Below are positions 9,573 to 19,121 of a stretch of 64,000 nt of DNA, piece by piece. The notes below the pieces were generated by a model, which made no database searches, had not been told where the DNA came from, and worked only from the letters and a program-made list of their open reading frames with translations. The DNA lies in contig NZ_RBDY01000002.1 of assembly GCF_003626575.1 (NCBI RefSeq), positions 186,001 through 250,000 on the forward strand, read 5' to 3'. The stretch's first letter is position 1. Each line of letters begins with the position of its first letter. A program made the translations under genes and the position numbers. This DNA is from Streptomyces radicis. Its GTDB lineage: Bacteria; Actinomycetota; Actinomycetes; Streptomycetales; Streptomycetaceae.

Positions 9573-9778
9573 TCCGTCTCGTCCGCTTCCCGCGGCTCCT
9601 CCTCACTCGGCGGAAGGGCACCCTCCGGCAGGGGCGCCGGCGGATCTCCTCCGCCGCCTCCCTGACGAGAAGGTGCAACCCCCTCGCGGAGCGCCTCAGA
9701 CGTCGAAGCACGGTGCAGTGTCCGCATCGCCTGGTGCAGGGCTTCCACCTCGTCGGCCTGGAGGCGCACCTGAGCCAA
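9566..9778 (-). CDS. MazE-type antitoxin with a frameshifted middle
   Basis: A 70-residue product if TTG 9778 is used (GTG 9859 would add 27 residues). The first part (VRLQADEVEALHQAMRTLHRASTSEALREG) and last part (APLPEGALPPSEEE...ADETEW) match the plan of actinobacterial MazE/RHH-like antitoxins. Between them this frame reads a Gly/Pro-rich stretch, while the +1 frame reads HLLVREAAEEIRR, the helix expected there. A C5 tract at 9679-9683 is the likely site of the first shift and the reading returns near 9645. The antitoxin may therefore be altered or inactive, or the sequence may contain two errors. It overlaps the toxin start. Confidence 0.7.
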   Translation of the reverse strand: MAQVRLQADEVEALHQAMRTLHRASTSEALREGVAPSRQGGGGGDPPAPLPEGALPPSEEEPREADETEW

Positions 9779-10006
9779 CCTCCCTCGCCCCTTCTCGCCC
9801 CAGGTATGGCCCGCGAGGTGGTCCGAGCGGGCGCCGGCCTGGTCGGCGAACAGCACCACCCTGACCGGAGCCGTGGAACCCGGCGCCCACCCGATGCGAC
9901 ACCGCCGGCATTCCCACCACCAAGCCGAAATCCGAAACAGCCCGCCGGAGAATCCGACGAGCTGTCACGAAACGTCAGCGCTAGCACCTTCGAATCTCGC
10001 GAACGT

Positions 10007-11431
10007 TCATTGCTGCTGCGAAGTAGGCGGGGAGTATGAGTTCACCTTCGGCCTTTTCTTCGCGCTGCGACTGCGGACGCGTACGGCCCGTTCGCGGGGC
10101 GTCTCGTCGCTCGTCTCGAATCCCAGCATGACGCTGTACCCCTCGCGGGCACGCTGCAGCCCGAAGTCCCTCAACTGCTCGACGCTGGTCCCCACTGTTC
10201 CGACTCGGCCGAGCTTTACCAGCTCCGCGAACTCCGCTCCGACGAGGTAGCTGACCGCCCTCTCGTAGCTGAAAATGCGCCCGCCCCTGGGTCCGAGTGT
10301 ACAGTCGTCCTCCAGGAGGACGCGGGCATAGGAGAGGGGGATGTACAAGCCGTGGGCCAGCTCGGTGCTGGAAGCCGCCCCGTTCCGCCAGTGGGCGAAC
10401 TTCAGGAAGCACGCGTCCGGGGAGAGGCGCCACTCGTGGGAGCTGGCGGGTTTTGAACTGAGCCGTGAAACCTGTTCCAAGCGGTCCATCTGGTCCAAGA
10501 GCTCCTTGTTCACCCGGTATTCCTTGTACGGGAACTCCAAGCGCTTGTACTGGACGAGGACAAAGCTGTGCGTGGGGTGGTGGTAGTAGATCATGTCCGT
10601 GCCCAGTCGGCTCTCGACCGGGGTGGCATTGACGTTGACGACCTCGAGACGGCGTCCTGCGGAGTCTTCCAGCACGTGGATGTCGCATCGCACGTCACTG
10701 CGTTGTCGCCAGTCGTCGAAAAGTGGCGCTTCGCCGCCCAGCCCGACCCGTACGTCGTGATCGATCAGGCTGTTCTCCACCGGGTCCGGAATGAGTCCCG
10801 CGAGGTATGGCTCGTCTCGGGACGCGGGGCGTCCCCAGGCCGACAGCGCGGAGTGCGGGAAGTCGGTCACGCGAGTGAGGGACTGAGCCGCGTCCTTCTG
10901 TTCCTGCCACGCACAGTCCGCCGCGTCCTCGACGTTGAAGACGAGCGCGTTGAGATGGGCGAGCAACCAGTCGATGTAGCGTGCCAACTCGGGGTGACGT
11001 CTCAGGAGTGCTTCCCGCAGAGCGTGCCAGGTCGTCGTGCCGCAGTGGCCCGCGCTTCCGGAGAGAGCCTGCTCCACGTGAGCCCGGTGTATCGAGGGTA
11101 GGGACGCGAGGATTCCGTCGGGGCCGTCCAGGGGCACCGGCTTCGGACATCTGCGCATGGGCTCGATGGTGATGCTTCTGTCGACCGGGCCCACCGTGTT
11201 GATGCGCTGGACCAACCCCATCCAGGTGATGAAGCGGCCGTGTTCGGCGAGCCCATTGCGGCCGATGGCCCCGGAACGCGCCCGGTAATCGCCGACCAGG
11301 AACGCTAACCGGGTACCGGTGTCGGACGTGTCGAGCCCTGTGGGCAGCGCCTTCGTGAAGCGCTCCGAGACGAGCCAGTCGCCTTCGTTGTCGGCCACCT
11401 GGTCCGGGGTGAGGGTCACTATGTACGTCAC
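10007..11431 (-). CDS. Uncharacterised protein with a PD-(D/E)XK-like QxK core
   Basis: A 474-residue protein that I cannot assign to a named family. Near the middle the stretch LEVVNVNATPVESRLGTD then IYYHHPTHSFVLVQYKRL fits a Mrr-like restriction core: E273, D279 at the end of a strand, and the Q294-x-K296 pair on the next strand. Codon use is less GC-biased than in flanking genes. It is divergent from the methyltransferase gene at 11822 across 390 bp, which fits a defence pair. The C-terminal 35 residues are basic and Ser/Pro-rich. The GTG start at 11431 has only a weak AGGG upstream. The nuclease reading is an inference from a short pattern. Confidence 0.65.
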   Translation of the reverse strand: MTYIVTLTPDQVADNEGDWLVSERFTKALPTGLDTSDTGTRLAFLVGDYRARSGAIGRNGLAEHGRFITWMGLVQRINTVGPVDRSITIEPMRRCPKPVPLDGPDGILASLPSIHRAHVEQALSGSAGHCGTTTWHALREALLRRHPELARYIDWLLAHLNALVFNVEDAADCAWQEQKDAAQSLTRVTDFPHSALSAWGRPASRDEPYLAGLIPDPVENSLIDHDVRVGLGGEAPLFDDWRQRSDVRCDIHVLEDSAGRRLEVVNVNATPVESRLGTDMIYYHHPTHSFVLVQYKRLEFPYKEYRVNKELLDQMDRLEQVSRLSSKPASSHEWRLSPDACFLKFAHWRNGAASSTELAHGLYIPLSYARVLLEDDCTLGPRGGRIFSYERAVSYLVGAEFAELVKLGRVGTVGTSVEQLRDFGLQRAREGYSVMLGFETSDETPRERAVRVRSRSAKKRPKVNSYSPPTSQQQ

Positions 11432-11821
11432 CAGAGGACCCTATCGACGCCGCTGGCACCGGATGCGCCGCTCCTCAGCGGACGACATCGGCCTGGAGCG
11501 GAGCGGCTGCTGCAGGCGTCCGGGCTGCTTCTGCTGCGGGCGCGAGGCTGGGTGGATTCGGTCCTCCCGCCGCCCAAGCCGTGCCACCTCGTGGCCTTGC
11601 AATTGGTGCCGACGTCTTCCCCGTTTGGGGCAGCGGGCCAGGTCCATCTGGGCCAGGGCGTTCTCTTCCCAACCAACACCCGCCCCAGTTTTCTCAGCGG
11701 TCACGGAACGCGCTGTCCGTGCCCCTCACGCGCCCCCCGTGCGCACTGAGCCGGTCCTTTTGCCTCCAACAAGCTGTGTCTGCGGTGATCCACCGTCCGC
11801 CCACAGCTTGGAGGGGACAAG
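11432..11821. other. Intergenic region between divergent defence genes
   Basis: 390 bp between the divergent starts at 11431 and 11822. It contains no convincing gene. Several GC-driven minus-strand frames of 65-87 codons cross it but lack family features. It must hold both promoters; no clear -10/-35 pair stands out. Confidence 0.5.
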
Positions 11822-14800
11822 ATGCCGGAGGAGTGGATACGGGCTCTGGTGGCGGATTTTGGATCCGAGTGTAGGGAGCGTCTGCGCGTCAGCGACACAG
11901 AGGCGTCCATCAGCCTGCCGGTGGCGAAGCTGGTGGAGACTTTCGGAGTGCGCTTGAAGCTGCGTCCTCGCCTTCATCCTGAGTATCCCTTGCCCGAGGC
12001 CCGGGTGCGTCCGGACTACGCGGTGGAGACATCTGGGCGTATCACCGGCTTCGTTGAGCTGAAGGCCCCCGGGCACGACGTCACGCCCGACGGCTTCACG
12101 AAGCGGGACCGGGAGCAGTGGGAGCTGATGCGCCGACTGCCCAACGTGCTGTACAGCAACGGTCACACCTGGTGCCTATATCGGGGCGGTTCGCGGCCTC
12201 TCCGCACAGTTCGGCTCGAAGGTGATCTGTACCGGTCCGGCAACCGGTTGCGTACCAGCGAAGCCGATGGAGCGGCGTTTCGGGATCTGTTGCGGGAATT
12301 TCTCGGGTGGCAGCCCCAGCGCATCATCAGTGTCAGCCAGTTGGTGTCATCTATTGCTCCGCTGTGCCAGTACCTGCGAGAGGAAGTGCTTGAGCAGCTC
12401 GCACTTGAACACAGAATGCCAGAGGGGCCCCGCAGCCGGCGGAGGCTCCCCCAGCCTTTCACTGCCTTGGCGCTCCACTGGAGCAGGGTGCTCTTCCCCT
12501 CAACCGACGGACTGGACCCCGACCACCTATTCGCCGACCGCTACACCCAGACGATTGCCTTCGCCCTGCTGCTGGCCCGTATCGAGAAGCTGCCGCTCGC
12601 CGGTCGTAACTTCGTTGACGTTGCACGTGAGTTGAAGGCTGAGAACACGGTCATGGGCCGAGCCCTGCAGTTGCTGACGGAGACGGTGGACGCCGAGTTC
12701 GCCCGCCGAATCGACACGCTCGTGCAGGTCATCGACGCTGTCGATTGGGAAGCGATCCGAGCCCGGACGCCCGACGCCCACGTTCATCTCTACGAGAATT
12801 TCCTCCAGGAATATGACCGGGAGCTGCGTAAGCGCTCAGGCACGTACTACACCCCGCCCCGTCTGGTAAAAGAGATGGTCCGCTTCACCGACACCGTCCT
12901 GCGCAACCGTTTGGGCTGTGTGGAGGGCTTCGCGGACGAGCAGGTGACGATCGTCGACCCCGCCATGGGCACCGGCACATTCCTCAGCGAGATCATCGAC
13001 AGGGTCGCTGAAGAACGCTCCCGTCGAGGGGAAGGCTTCCGCGGCGAAGCGGTGGAACGGCTGGCGGGCCGACTGATCGGCTTCGAGCGTCAGATGGCTG
13101 CCTTTGCGGTCGCCCAGATGAGGATCACCCAGACCCTCCGCAAGCAGGTCACCAACACTCAACTCGGCGATCTGCGACTTCATCTCGCCGACACCCTCGC
13201 GGATCCCTATGAGAGGGCCACCCTCTTCACGTTCCTGTCTGATGGTGATCCTCTGGTTGAGAACACCCGCAAGGCGGATTGGATCAAGCGTGAGCAGAAG
13301 GTCACCGTCATGATCAGCAACCCGCCGGACCGGGAGAGAGCCGAAGGGGAAGGCGGGTGGGTGGAGAAAGGCCGCGAGGGGGATGACAAAGCCCCTCTGC
13401 TCGATGCCTTCCGCCTCGGAGGCAGAAACGGAGTGCACGAGAACAAGCTCAAGAACCTTTATGTCTACTTCTGGCGCTGGGCCACCTTCAAGGTCTTCGA
13501 ACAGCATCGTTCCGCGTCAGACCGCGGAATTATCGCCTTCATCAGTACCGCGGGTTTTCTCAGCGGGCCCGGTTTCCGAGGGATGAGGAAGTACCTGCGT
13601 GAGACTTGTTCCGAGGGTTGGATCATCGACCTCAGCCCGGAGGGTATCCAGCCACCTTTGCGGACACGCCTCTTTGAAGGCGTTCAGCAGCAACTGACGA
13701 TCGCTGTGTTCGTCCGCAGCAGGGCCGACACCGAACCTGCCCGCATCAGGTACGTCGCCCTGGACGGCAGCACTCGTGAGGAGAAATACGCCCAGCTGGA
13801 GGCTCTCGGGCCGGACAGTGACCAGTGGCGTTTGGTGCGGCAGGACGCCCACGCCCCCTTCACACCTGCGGCACTCGGAGCATGGGACACCTATCCCGCA
13901 TTGAATGATCTGCTGCCATGGACTGTGCCCGGCATCCTGCCCAAGCGGACGTGGGTCTACTCACCGGACCCCGACATGCTGCGTTCCCGGTGGCGGAGGT
14001 TGACCGCCGAGAAGGACTTGGCCGAGAAGCGTGCTTTGTTCAAGGAGACCAAGGGCGGCCGTACCATCGACCGGCCGGTCAAGCCACTCCCGGGCTCCGC
14101 ACTGCGAAGGCTGTCGATGCTGGAGGCAGGTCCCGAGTGTCCGGAACCGGTGCGTGTGGCCTTCCGTCCTTTCGACCGGCAGTGGATCATCCCGGACAAC
14201 AGAGTCCTCGACAGATGCTCGCCGGAGCTGTGGGAGAACCAGGCTGAGGGCCAGATCCACATTGTGGAACTGCATTCCGAGCGGTTCGGTGACGGCCCCG
14301 CCACTCTGTTCACCGCGCTGATGCCGGATATGCATCACTTCGCTGGCTGGGGTGGCGGCAGGGTGATTCCCCTTCTACAAAAGGACGGCACCCCCAATGT
14401 GACCCCCGGCCTTCTCCAGCACCTTCGTAACTCCTTCGGTGGGCTGGCCGTCTCCGCCGAGGACTTGGCCGCGTACATTGCCGCGATCACAGCTCATCCC
14501 GGATTTCGGTCCCGCTTCGACGACGAACTCACGACCGTCGGCGTCCGCGTACCGCTCACCGGCGACGCCACGGTGTGGTCGGAAGCGTTGCACATCGGAC
14601 GGAAGGTGATCTGGGCCTCTACCTTCGGAGAGAGGCTCGTGGACCCGGCGGCGGGGAGGCCCGGCGGACCCCAGGGCTTCTGGACGACCGCGCAGCCCAC
14701 GATCACGTACCAAAGGAAGGTCGGCAGGGACGAACTACCCGAGAGTTTCGTCTACGATTCCAACCGCCTGGAACTCCACTTCGGCCATGGCGTTTTCGGC

Positions 14801-15292
14801 CCCGTGACTCAGCAGATGCGGGATTACCAGGTCAGTGGGCAGAACGTTCTCGATGGCTGGTTGAAACGCAGGACGGGACCGCCGTCTCGCAGGGCCGTCA
14901 GCCAGCTGGACCACATCCGGCCCCACCGGTGGCATCCTGCCTGGAGCGAGGATCTTCAGTATGTGCTGGCCGTCCTGTGGCATCTGGTCGAGCTGCAGTC
15001 GGCTCAGAACGAGCTGCTCGACCGTGTTCTCATGTCACCGCTGGTCAGCGTCGTCGAGTTGCAGCGTCGGAACATCCTGCCCGTCCCGGAAACCGCCCGT
15101 CGTTCCGCTCCCGCACCGATACAGACCGACCCCATCCCCGGGACCGAGGGCATCGAGGCGCGCGAGCCGCACGCTGTAAGGCCACTCACCGCAGACAGGA
15201 GCTCTCCGGCCGCCGCTCCGATGACGCAGTCGCGGAGGAGCAGGAGTTCTGGCGCTACGCAGTCGCCTCGCAGGAAGCGACGAGAACCGTAG
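11822..15292 (+). CDS. Restriction-modification protein: nuclease plus N6-adenine methyltransferase, motif IV NPPD
   Basis: A 1156-residue fused enzyme resembling type ISP/IIG restriction-modification proteins. The N-terminal domain carries PD-(D/E)XK residues (P-D65-Y ... E79-L-K81). A helical region follows, then the methyltransferase: GTYYTPPRLVKEM near 340, the SAM-binding motif I DPAMGTGTF near 379-387, and motif IV at 500-503. The C-terminal 550 residues probably contain target recognition. Motif IV reads N-P-P-D; N6-adenine enzymes need NPPY/F, the aromatic residue stacking on the flipped base. One base (T to G at 13328) would convert a Tyr codon to this Asp. ATG 11822 follows GGAGGGG. 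No helicase domain is seen. The tail after about 1085 is low-complexity. Confidence 0.88.
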   Translation: MPEEWIRALVADFGSECRERLRVSDTEASISLPVAKLVETFGVRLKLRPRLHPEYPLPEARVRPDYAVETSGRITGFVELKAPGHDVTPDGFTKRDREQWELMRRLPNVLYSNGHTWCLYRGGSRPLRTVRLEGDLYRSGNRLRTSEADGAAFRDLLREFLGWQPQRIISVSQLVSSIAPLCQYLREEVLEQLALEHRMPEGPRSRRRLPQPFTALALHWSRVLFPSTDGLDPDHLFADRYTQTIAFALLLARIEKLPLAGRNFVDVARELKAENTVMGRALQLLTETVDAEFARRIDTLVQVIDAVDWEAIRARTPDAHVHLYENFLQEYDRELRKRSGTYYTPPRLVKEMVRFTDTVLRNRLGCVEGFADEQVTIVDPAMGTGTFLSEIIDRVAEERSRRGEGFRGEAVERLAGRLIGFERQMAAFAVAQMRITQTLRKQVTNTQLGDLRLHLADTLADPYERATLFTFLSDGDPLVENTRKADWIKREQKVTVMISNPPDRERAEGEGGWVEKGREGDDKAPLLDAFRLGGRNGVHENKLKNLYVYFWRWATFKVFEQHRSASDRGIIAFISTAGFLSGPGFRGMRKYLRETCSEGWIIDLSPEGIQPPLRTRLFEGVQQQLTIAVFVRSRADTEPARIRYVALDGSTREEKYAQLEALGPDSDQWRLVRQDAHAPFTPAALGAWDTYPALNDLLPWTVPGILPKRTWVYSPDPDMLRSRWRRLTAEKDLAEKRALFKETKGGRTIDRPVKPLPGSALRRLSMLEAGPECPEPVRVAFRPFDRQWIIPDNRVLDRCSPELWENQAEGQIHIVELHSERFGDGPATLFTALMPDMHHFAGWGGGRVIPLLQKDGTPNVTPGLLQHLRNSFGGLAVSAEDLAAYIAAITAHPGFRSRFDDELTTVGVRVPLTGDATVWSEALHIGRKVIWASTFGERLVDPAAGRPGGPQGFWTTAQPTITYQRKVGRDELPESFVYDSNRLELHFGHGVFGPVTQQMRDYQVSGQNVLDGWLKRRTGPPSRRAVSQLDHIRPHRWHPAWSEDLQYVLAVLWHLVELQSAQNELLDRVLMSPLVSVVELQRRNILPVPETARRSAPAPIQTDPIPGTEGIEAREPHAVRPLTADRSSPAAAPMTQSRRSRSSGATQSPRRKRREP

Positions 15293-15878
15293 ATGTGCTA
15301 CCTGACCCGCGCCGCACAGCCGAACAAGATCCGGTTTGGAGCAATGCGCAAGACCAGTGGATCAATGTCGGGGAGACGCGCGAAGGGCGAACCTTCCTGA
15401 ATGATCCTGTGATGATCACCGAGTAGGCCGACGTTGGCACGTCGGTCGGGAAGGCACGCCCGGTGCGACGTGAGATCGCATCGCACGCGGAGTCCGCAAG
15501 AGAGGAGATTTCCCAATGACGTTGACAAGTCGCCGCCATGGCTGGGAGTGAGCAGTGGTAGCACTTTCCGTCACGAACCATCACTTCGTTGACGCGTCGT
15601 CGGGTGAGTGCGAGCAGGGCCTCCTTGTGCCCCTTGTCTTCTCCGCGTTTCCGGTCGTACGCCCTGGAGGCTGGGCAGGTGCGGAGAATGAGGGCCGCGT
15701 CGCCGCCCTGGACGGCCGCTGGGTGGCGCTGTCGGCGGGCCCCGGGCCGGTGGTGCGGGGTCGGGGTGTCCCGCTCCGAACGGCCCCCCGGGGCAACGGC
15801 ACAGGCGGGACAAGGCTGTAGCCGAACTGCATCATTTTCGGCCGGATCGAACGGTCAGGGCGTGGCTAGGGTGAGCCC
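15293..15878. other. Gene-poor stretch with hairpin, minimal ORF and possible lost tail
   Basis: 586 bp between the methyltransferase and the kinase. Three items can be seen. First, another frame from about 15218 to 15426 reads smoothly (EEQEFWRYAVASQEATR...NDPVMITE) without a start codon; it may be the lost C-terminus of the upstream gene or a remnant. Second, CCGACGT-TGGC-ACGTCGG at 15428-15445 is a perfect 7-bp hairpin. Third, an 11-codon ORF at 15517-15552 has a strong GAGAGGAG ribosome site but no known match. The rest appears empty. Confidence 0.5.
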
Positions 15879-17564
15879 GTGCCAGCGCCTCTGAGTGCCG
15901 AAGACCCGACCACCATTGCCGGTTACCGGCTCACCCACCGCCTCGGTGAGGGCGGTATGGGCAAGGTGTACCTGTCCCATACGCCCGGCGGCCGACCCAT
16001 CGCCATCAAGGTGATTCGGCCGGAAGTCGCCAGTGATCCCGAGTTCAGGCGGCGGTTCCGCCAGGAGGTGCGGTCCGCCGAGCGGGTGCAGGGCCTGTTC
16101 ACCGCCCCCGTCATCGACAGCGACCCGGACGGGCCGCAGCCGTGGCTGGCCACGGCCTATGTCGCGGGCCCTTCGCTCCACGAGGCCGTCCGGAACCACG
16201 GCCCGCTGCCGGAGCAGGCCGCGGCGCGCGTACTCGCGGGCATCGCCGAGGCGTTGCAGGCCATCCATGGCGCGGGCGTCATCCACCGCGACCTCAAGCC
16301 GTCCAACGTCCTGCTCGCCGCCGACGGGCCTCGGGTGATCGACTTCGGGGTCGCGCGGGCCGCCGACGCCACGTCGCTGACCCGCAGCGGCGTCACCGCG
16401 GGGACCCCCGCGTTCATGGCACCCGAGCAGGCGATGGCCCAGCCCGTCACGCCCGCAGCCGACGTCTTCTCCCTCGGCCTGATCGCTGCCTTCGCCACCG
16501 CGGGCGCCCCGCCGTTCGGGGACGGCTCCTCACCGGCCGTGCTGTACCGGATCGTTCACGAGGAGCCCGATCTGGCGGCGGTCCCGGCCTCGTTGCGCGA
16601 GCTGACGGCCCACTGCCTGGCCAAGGACCCGGCGGGCCGCCCCTCCCCGGCCCAGGTCATCGAGATGTGCCGCCGGGTGACGGGCACCGGCGCGCACCCC
16701 GCGCACGACTGGCTGCCGCCCGCCGTGACCGCCGAGATCGACCAGCACGCCGCAACGGTCACCGCCCTGGCGGCACAGCCCGCGCCGCCGACCGCGCCAC
16801 CCGCCACGCCGCCCCCGGCGTTCGCGCCCGCAGCGCCCCCGACGTTCGCGCCCGCGGCATACGCGGCGCCCGCGACGCCCGCCGCGCCGCCCCACGTTCC
16901 GCGGAGCCGTCGCCGCGGGTGGCCGGTCGTCCTGGCGGCCGTCGCCACGTGCGCGGTGCTCCTCGGGGTGGTCATCGGCGCCATGGCGCTGAACGGCGGC
17001 GATGACTCGGACAACGGCGAGACGGGCAACGGCGACGCGGCCGGGGAGTCGTCGCCGACGCCCACGGACCAGGACACCGCCGAGGACGAGGAGGGCGGGG
17101 AGGACGAGGCCGCGGCCGAGACGCCCTCGCCCGAACCCCCGGCCGATCCGGAACCGGTGGTCTACGAGGGCGTCTCCATCCCCGACAGCCACACCATCTC
17201 GCTCTACCAGGACCCACCGGCCCCGGTGCGCGGGGAGCTGGGCCCGCACTACGAGGGCGAGCTCGGGTACTACGGGGCGAGTGTCATCACACTCGACCGC
17301 CTGGTGGTGACCAGCGACGGGAACAACCTGGTGCTCCTGCGGGCCAACGAGCCCGGCTCGCTCGACACCTGCCGCTCGGCGACCCGGTACACCGACCGGC
17401 TCGAGGCGGAGGAGGCGCCGCCAGGCTCGGAGATCTGCCTGACCACCGCCACCGGGGACATCGCCCTGGTCACCGTCCGCGAGTACGCGTCGACCGACTC
17501 ATCGAGCCAGTACGTGACCGTTGACCTCACGGTCTGGCGCGGCGCCGCGCAGCCGTCCGGCTGA
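15879..17564 (+). CDS. Membrane Ser/Thr protein kinase (Hanks type)
   Basis: A 561-residue eukaryotic-like kinase. The kinase domain (about 14-270) is complete: glycine loop GEGGMGKV at 23-30, ATP lysine K44, catalytic loop HRDLKPSN with D138, DFG at 155-157 and the APE motif at 181-183. A Pro/Ala-rich linker (about 300-340) leads to a single membrane helix (VVLAAVATCAVLLGVVIGAMAL) and an external C-terminal domain of about 190 residues, starting with an acidic linker. The external part has no PASTA repeats; it is an unassigned beta-rich domain with two Cys. The kinase probably senses an external cue through this domain. It converges with the P450 gene. Confidence 0.95.
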   Translation: MPAPLSAEDPTTIAGYRLTHRLGEGGMGKVYLSHTPGGRPIAIKVIRPEVASDPEFRRRFRQEVRSAERVQGLFTAPVIDSDPDGPQPWLATAYVAGPSLHEAVRNHGPLPEQAAARVLAGIAEALQAIHGAGVIHRDLKPSNVLLAADGPRVIDFGVARAADATSLTRSGVTAGTPAFMAPEQAMAQPVTPAADVFSLGLIAAFATAGAPPFGDGSSPAVLYRIVHEEPDLAAVPASLRELTAHCLAKDPAGRPSPAQVIEMCRRVTGTGAHPAHDWLPPAVTAEIDQHAATVTALAAQPAPPTAPPATPPPAFAPAAPPTFAPAAYAAPATPAAPPHVPRSRRRGWPVVLAAVATCAVLLGVVIGAMALNGGDDSDNGETGNGDAAGESSPTPTDQDTAEDEEGGEDEAAAETPSPEPPADPEPVVYEGVSIPDSHTISLYQDPPAPVRGELGPHYEGELGYYGASVITLDRLVVTSDGNNLVLLRANEPGSLDTCRSATRYTDRLEAEEAPPGSEICLTTATGDIALVTVREYASTDSSSQYVTVDLTVWRGAAQPSG

Positions 17565-17613
17565 GCACGTCCGCCCGAAGGGCCCGCGGCCCGCGGCGCA
17601 CGTTCCGGGGCGC

Positions 17614-19005
17614 TCACCGACTCTCGCTCCGCGCGTCCACGGGGGTTCCCGGCTCTTCGCCGCCCTCGTGGCGCGCGGTCACGCGGACGCGCATGCGCCG
17701 GGGCAGCAGGGTCGTCGCCAGTGGCTTGGGGCGGGCGTCGGTCCCCGGCTCGGGGGTGAGTCGCCAGCGGCTGGCCACGGTGGCCAGCGTGAGGGTCGCC
17801 TCGGTCATGGCGAACTCGTCGCCGATGCACTTGCGGCCGCCGTTGCTGAAGGCGGCGAAGGAGCCGCGCGGCAGGGCCGAGGCCCGTTCGGGCAGCCACC
17901 GGTCGGGCTCGAACGCGTCGGGCTCGGCGTGGACGTCCGGCCGGTGCTGGACGGTGAACGGGCTGATGAGGACGAGGGAGCCGGGCTCGAGCACCTGGCC
18001 CGCGACGGTGGTGCGCGCCGTGGTGGCCCGGGTGAACATCCAGCCCGGCGGCCGCATCCGCAGGGCCTCGGTCACGACGCGTCGGGTGAAGGGCAGCCGC
18101 GGAAGGTCGGCGAAGCTCGCGGGGCGGCCGCCCAGCACCTCGTCGACCTCTTCCTCCAGGTGCCGCTGGGCCGTGGCGTTCCCGGCCAGCAGCAGGAACA
18201 TCCAGGTCAGGGCGGCCGCGGTGGTGTCCGTTCCGGCGCTCAGGAAGGCGATCGCCTGCTCGCGCAGCTGGTCGTCGGTCAGGGGGCGGCCGTCCTCACC
18301 GCGGGCGTCGAGCAGCAGCGCCAGCAGGGAGGCGGGGTGGGGACGGACCCGGTGTTCGGCGACGAGGCGGTCCATGGCGGTGAGGAACGTCTCGCGGGCC
18401 TCGGCCTGTCGGCGTATGACGGGCAGGGGCAGGCGCTGGACAACCTTGGGCAGCAGGAGGTCGACGGCCAGGCCGCGGGTGAGGGTGGCGATCGACTGCC
18501 GCACGGTGGCGGCCGCCTCGTCCGTGCACCCGGCGCCGAAGATCATGCGCATCGCGGTGTTCGCGCTCAGTCGGAAGAACGTCGGGAACGCCTCGAAGAC
18601 GTGTCCTTCGCGCCACGAGGCGGTGAGCGCGGTGATCTGCGCTTCCATGATGACGCCGTAGGCCGCGATCTTCTCCGCGCTGAACGCCGGTTGCAGCATG
18701 CGGCGTTGGTGCCGGTGCTGGTCGTGCGGGCAGAGCCCGAGGCTCTCCCCGAACACCTCGCGGGCCCGGTCGTAGAGCGGACCGCCCTTGTCGAACGTGC
18801 GGTACTCGACCAGCATGTGGCGCAGGAGCTCGGGGTGGCAGGGCACATGGGCCCTTCGGGGGCCGAGGCGGATGGTGACCAGGTCACCGTGCCTCGACAG
18901 GGAGCCGAAGAAGCTCAGGGGGTCACGCATCAGGTGCGGAGCGTGCCCCAGCACGGGCAGGGCGCCGGGGGCTGTGCCATGGGTGAACGCGGTACTGCTG
19001 CTCAT
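17614..19005 (-). CDS. Cytochrome P450
   Basis: A 463-residue P450 with the expected motifs: I-helix oxygen-binding SAGTDTTA near 247, K-helix ExxR (EALRMRPP) near 305, and heme loop FSNGGRKCIGDEFA near 390 with the proximal Cys. The opening GTAPGALPVLGHAPHLMRDPL and long body resemble class-II-like actinobacterial P450s such as CYP170 or the pentalenene oxygenase group. No terpene synthase, ferredoxin or other biosynthetic gene is adjacent, so the substrate is unknown. The ATG at 19005 has AAGGCAGG upstream. A triple 9-bp repeat in the upstream region may bind a regulator. Confidence 0.94.
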   Translation of the reverse strand: MSSSTAFTHGTAPGALPVLGHAPHLMRDPLSFFGSLSRHGDLVTIRLGPRRAHVPCHPELLRHMLVEYRTFDKGGPLYDRAREVFGESLGLCPHDQHRHQRRMLQPAFSAEKIAAYGVIMEAQITALTASWREGHVFEAFPTFFRLSANTAMRMIFGAGCTDEAAATVRQSIATLTRGLAVDLLLPKVVQRLPLPVIRRQAEARETFLTAMDRLVAEHRVRPHPASLLALLLDARGEDGRPLTDDQLREQAIAFLSAGTDTTAAALTWMFLLLAGNATAQRHLEEEVDEVLGGRPASFADLPRLPFTRRVVTEALRMRPPGWMFTRATTARTTVAGQVLEPGSLVLISPFTVQHRPDVHAEPDAFEPDRWLPERASALPRGSFAAFSNGGRKCIGDEFAMTEATLTLATVASRWRLTPEPGTDARPKPLATTLLPRRMRVRVTARHEGGEEPGTPVDARSESR

Positions 19006-19121
19006 GGTGTGACCTGCCTTTCACGGGCGCTGTTGGCGGACGGGGCGCGGGGTCTTCCGTGAGTGGGGCGGCGTCGGTGGGCGGGACGAAGTCGGTGGGC
19101 GGGGGTGGCTCGTCGGCGTAC

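Noticed and set aside
15428..15445. Rho-independent terminator for the methyltransferase
   Set aside because: The hairpin is perfect but there is no T-run and it lies 136 bp after the stop; kept only as a hairpin note.
9105..15878. An integrative element using tRNA-Gly as att site
   Set aside because: Position and content fit, but no integrase gene and no second copy of the tRNA 3' end were seen, so I call only a defence island.
17614..19005. P450 as part of a biosynthetic cluster
   Set aside because: No synthase, cyclase, ferredoxin or tailoring gene lies near it.
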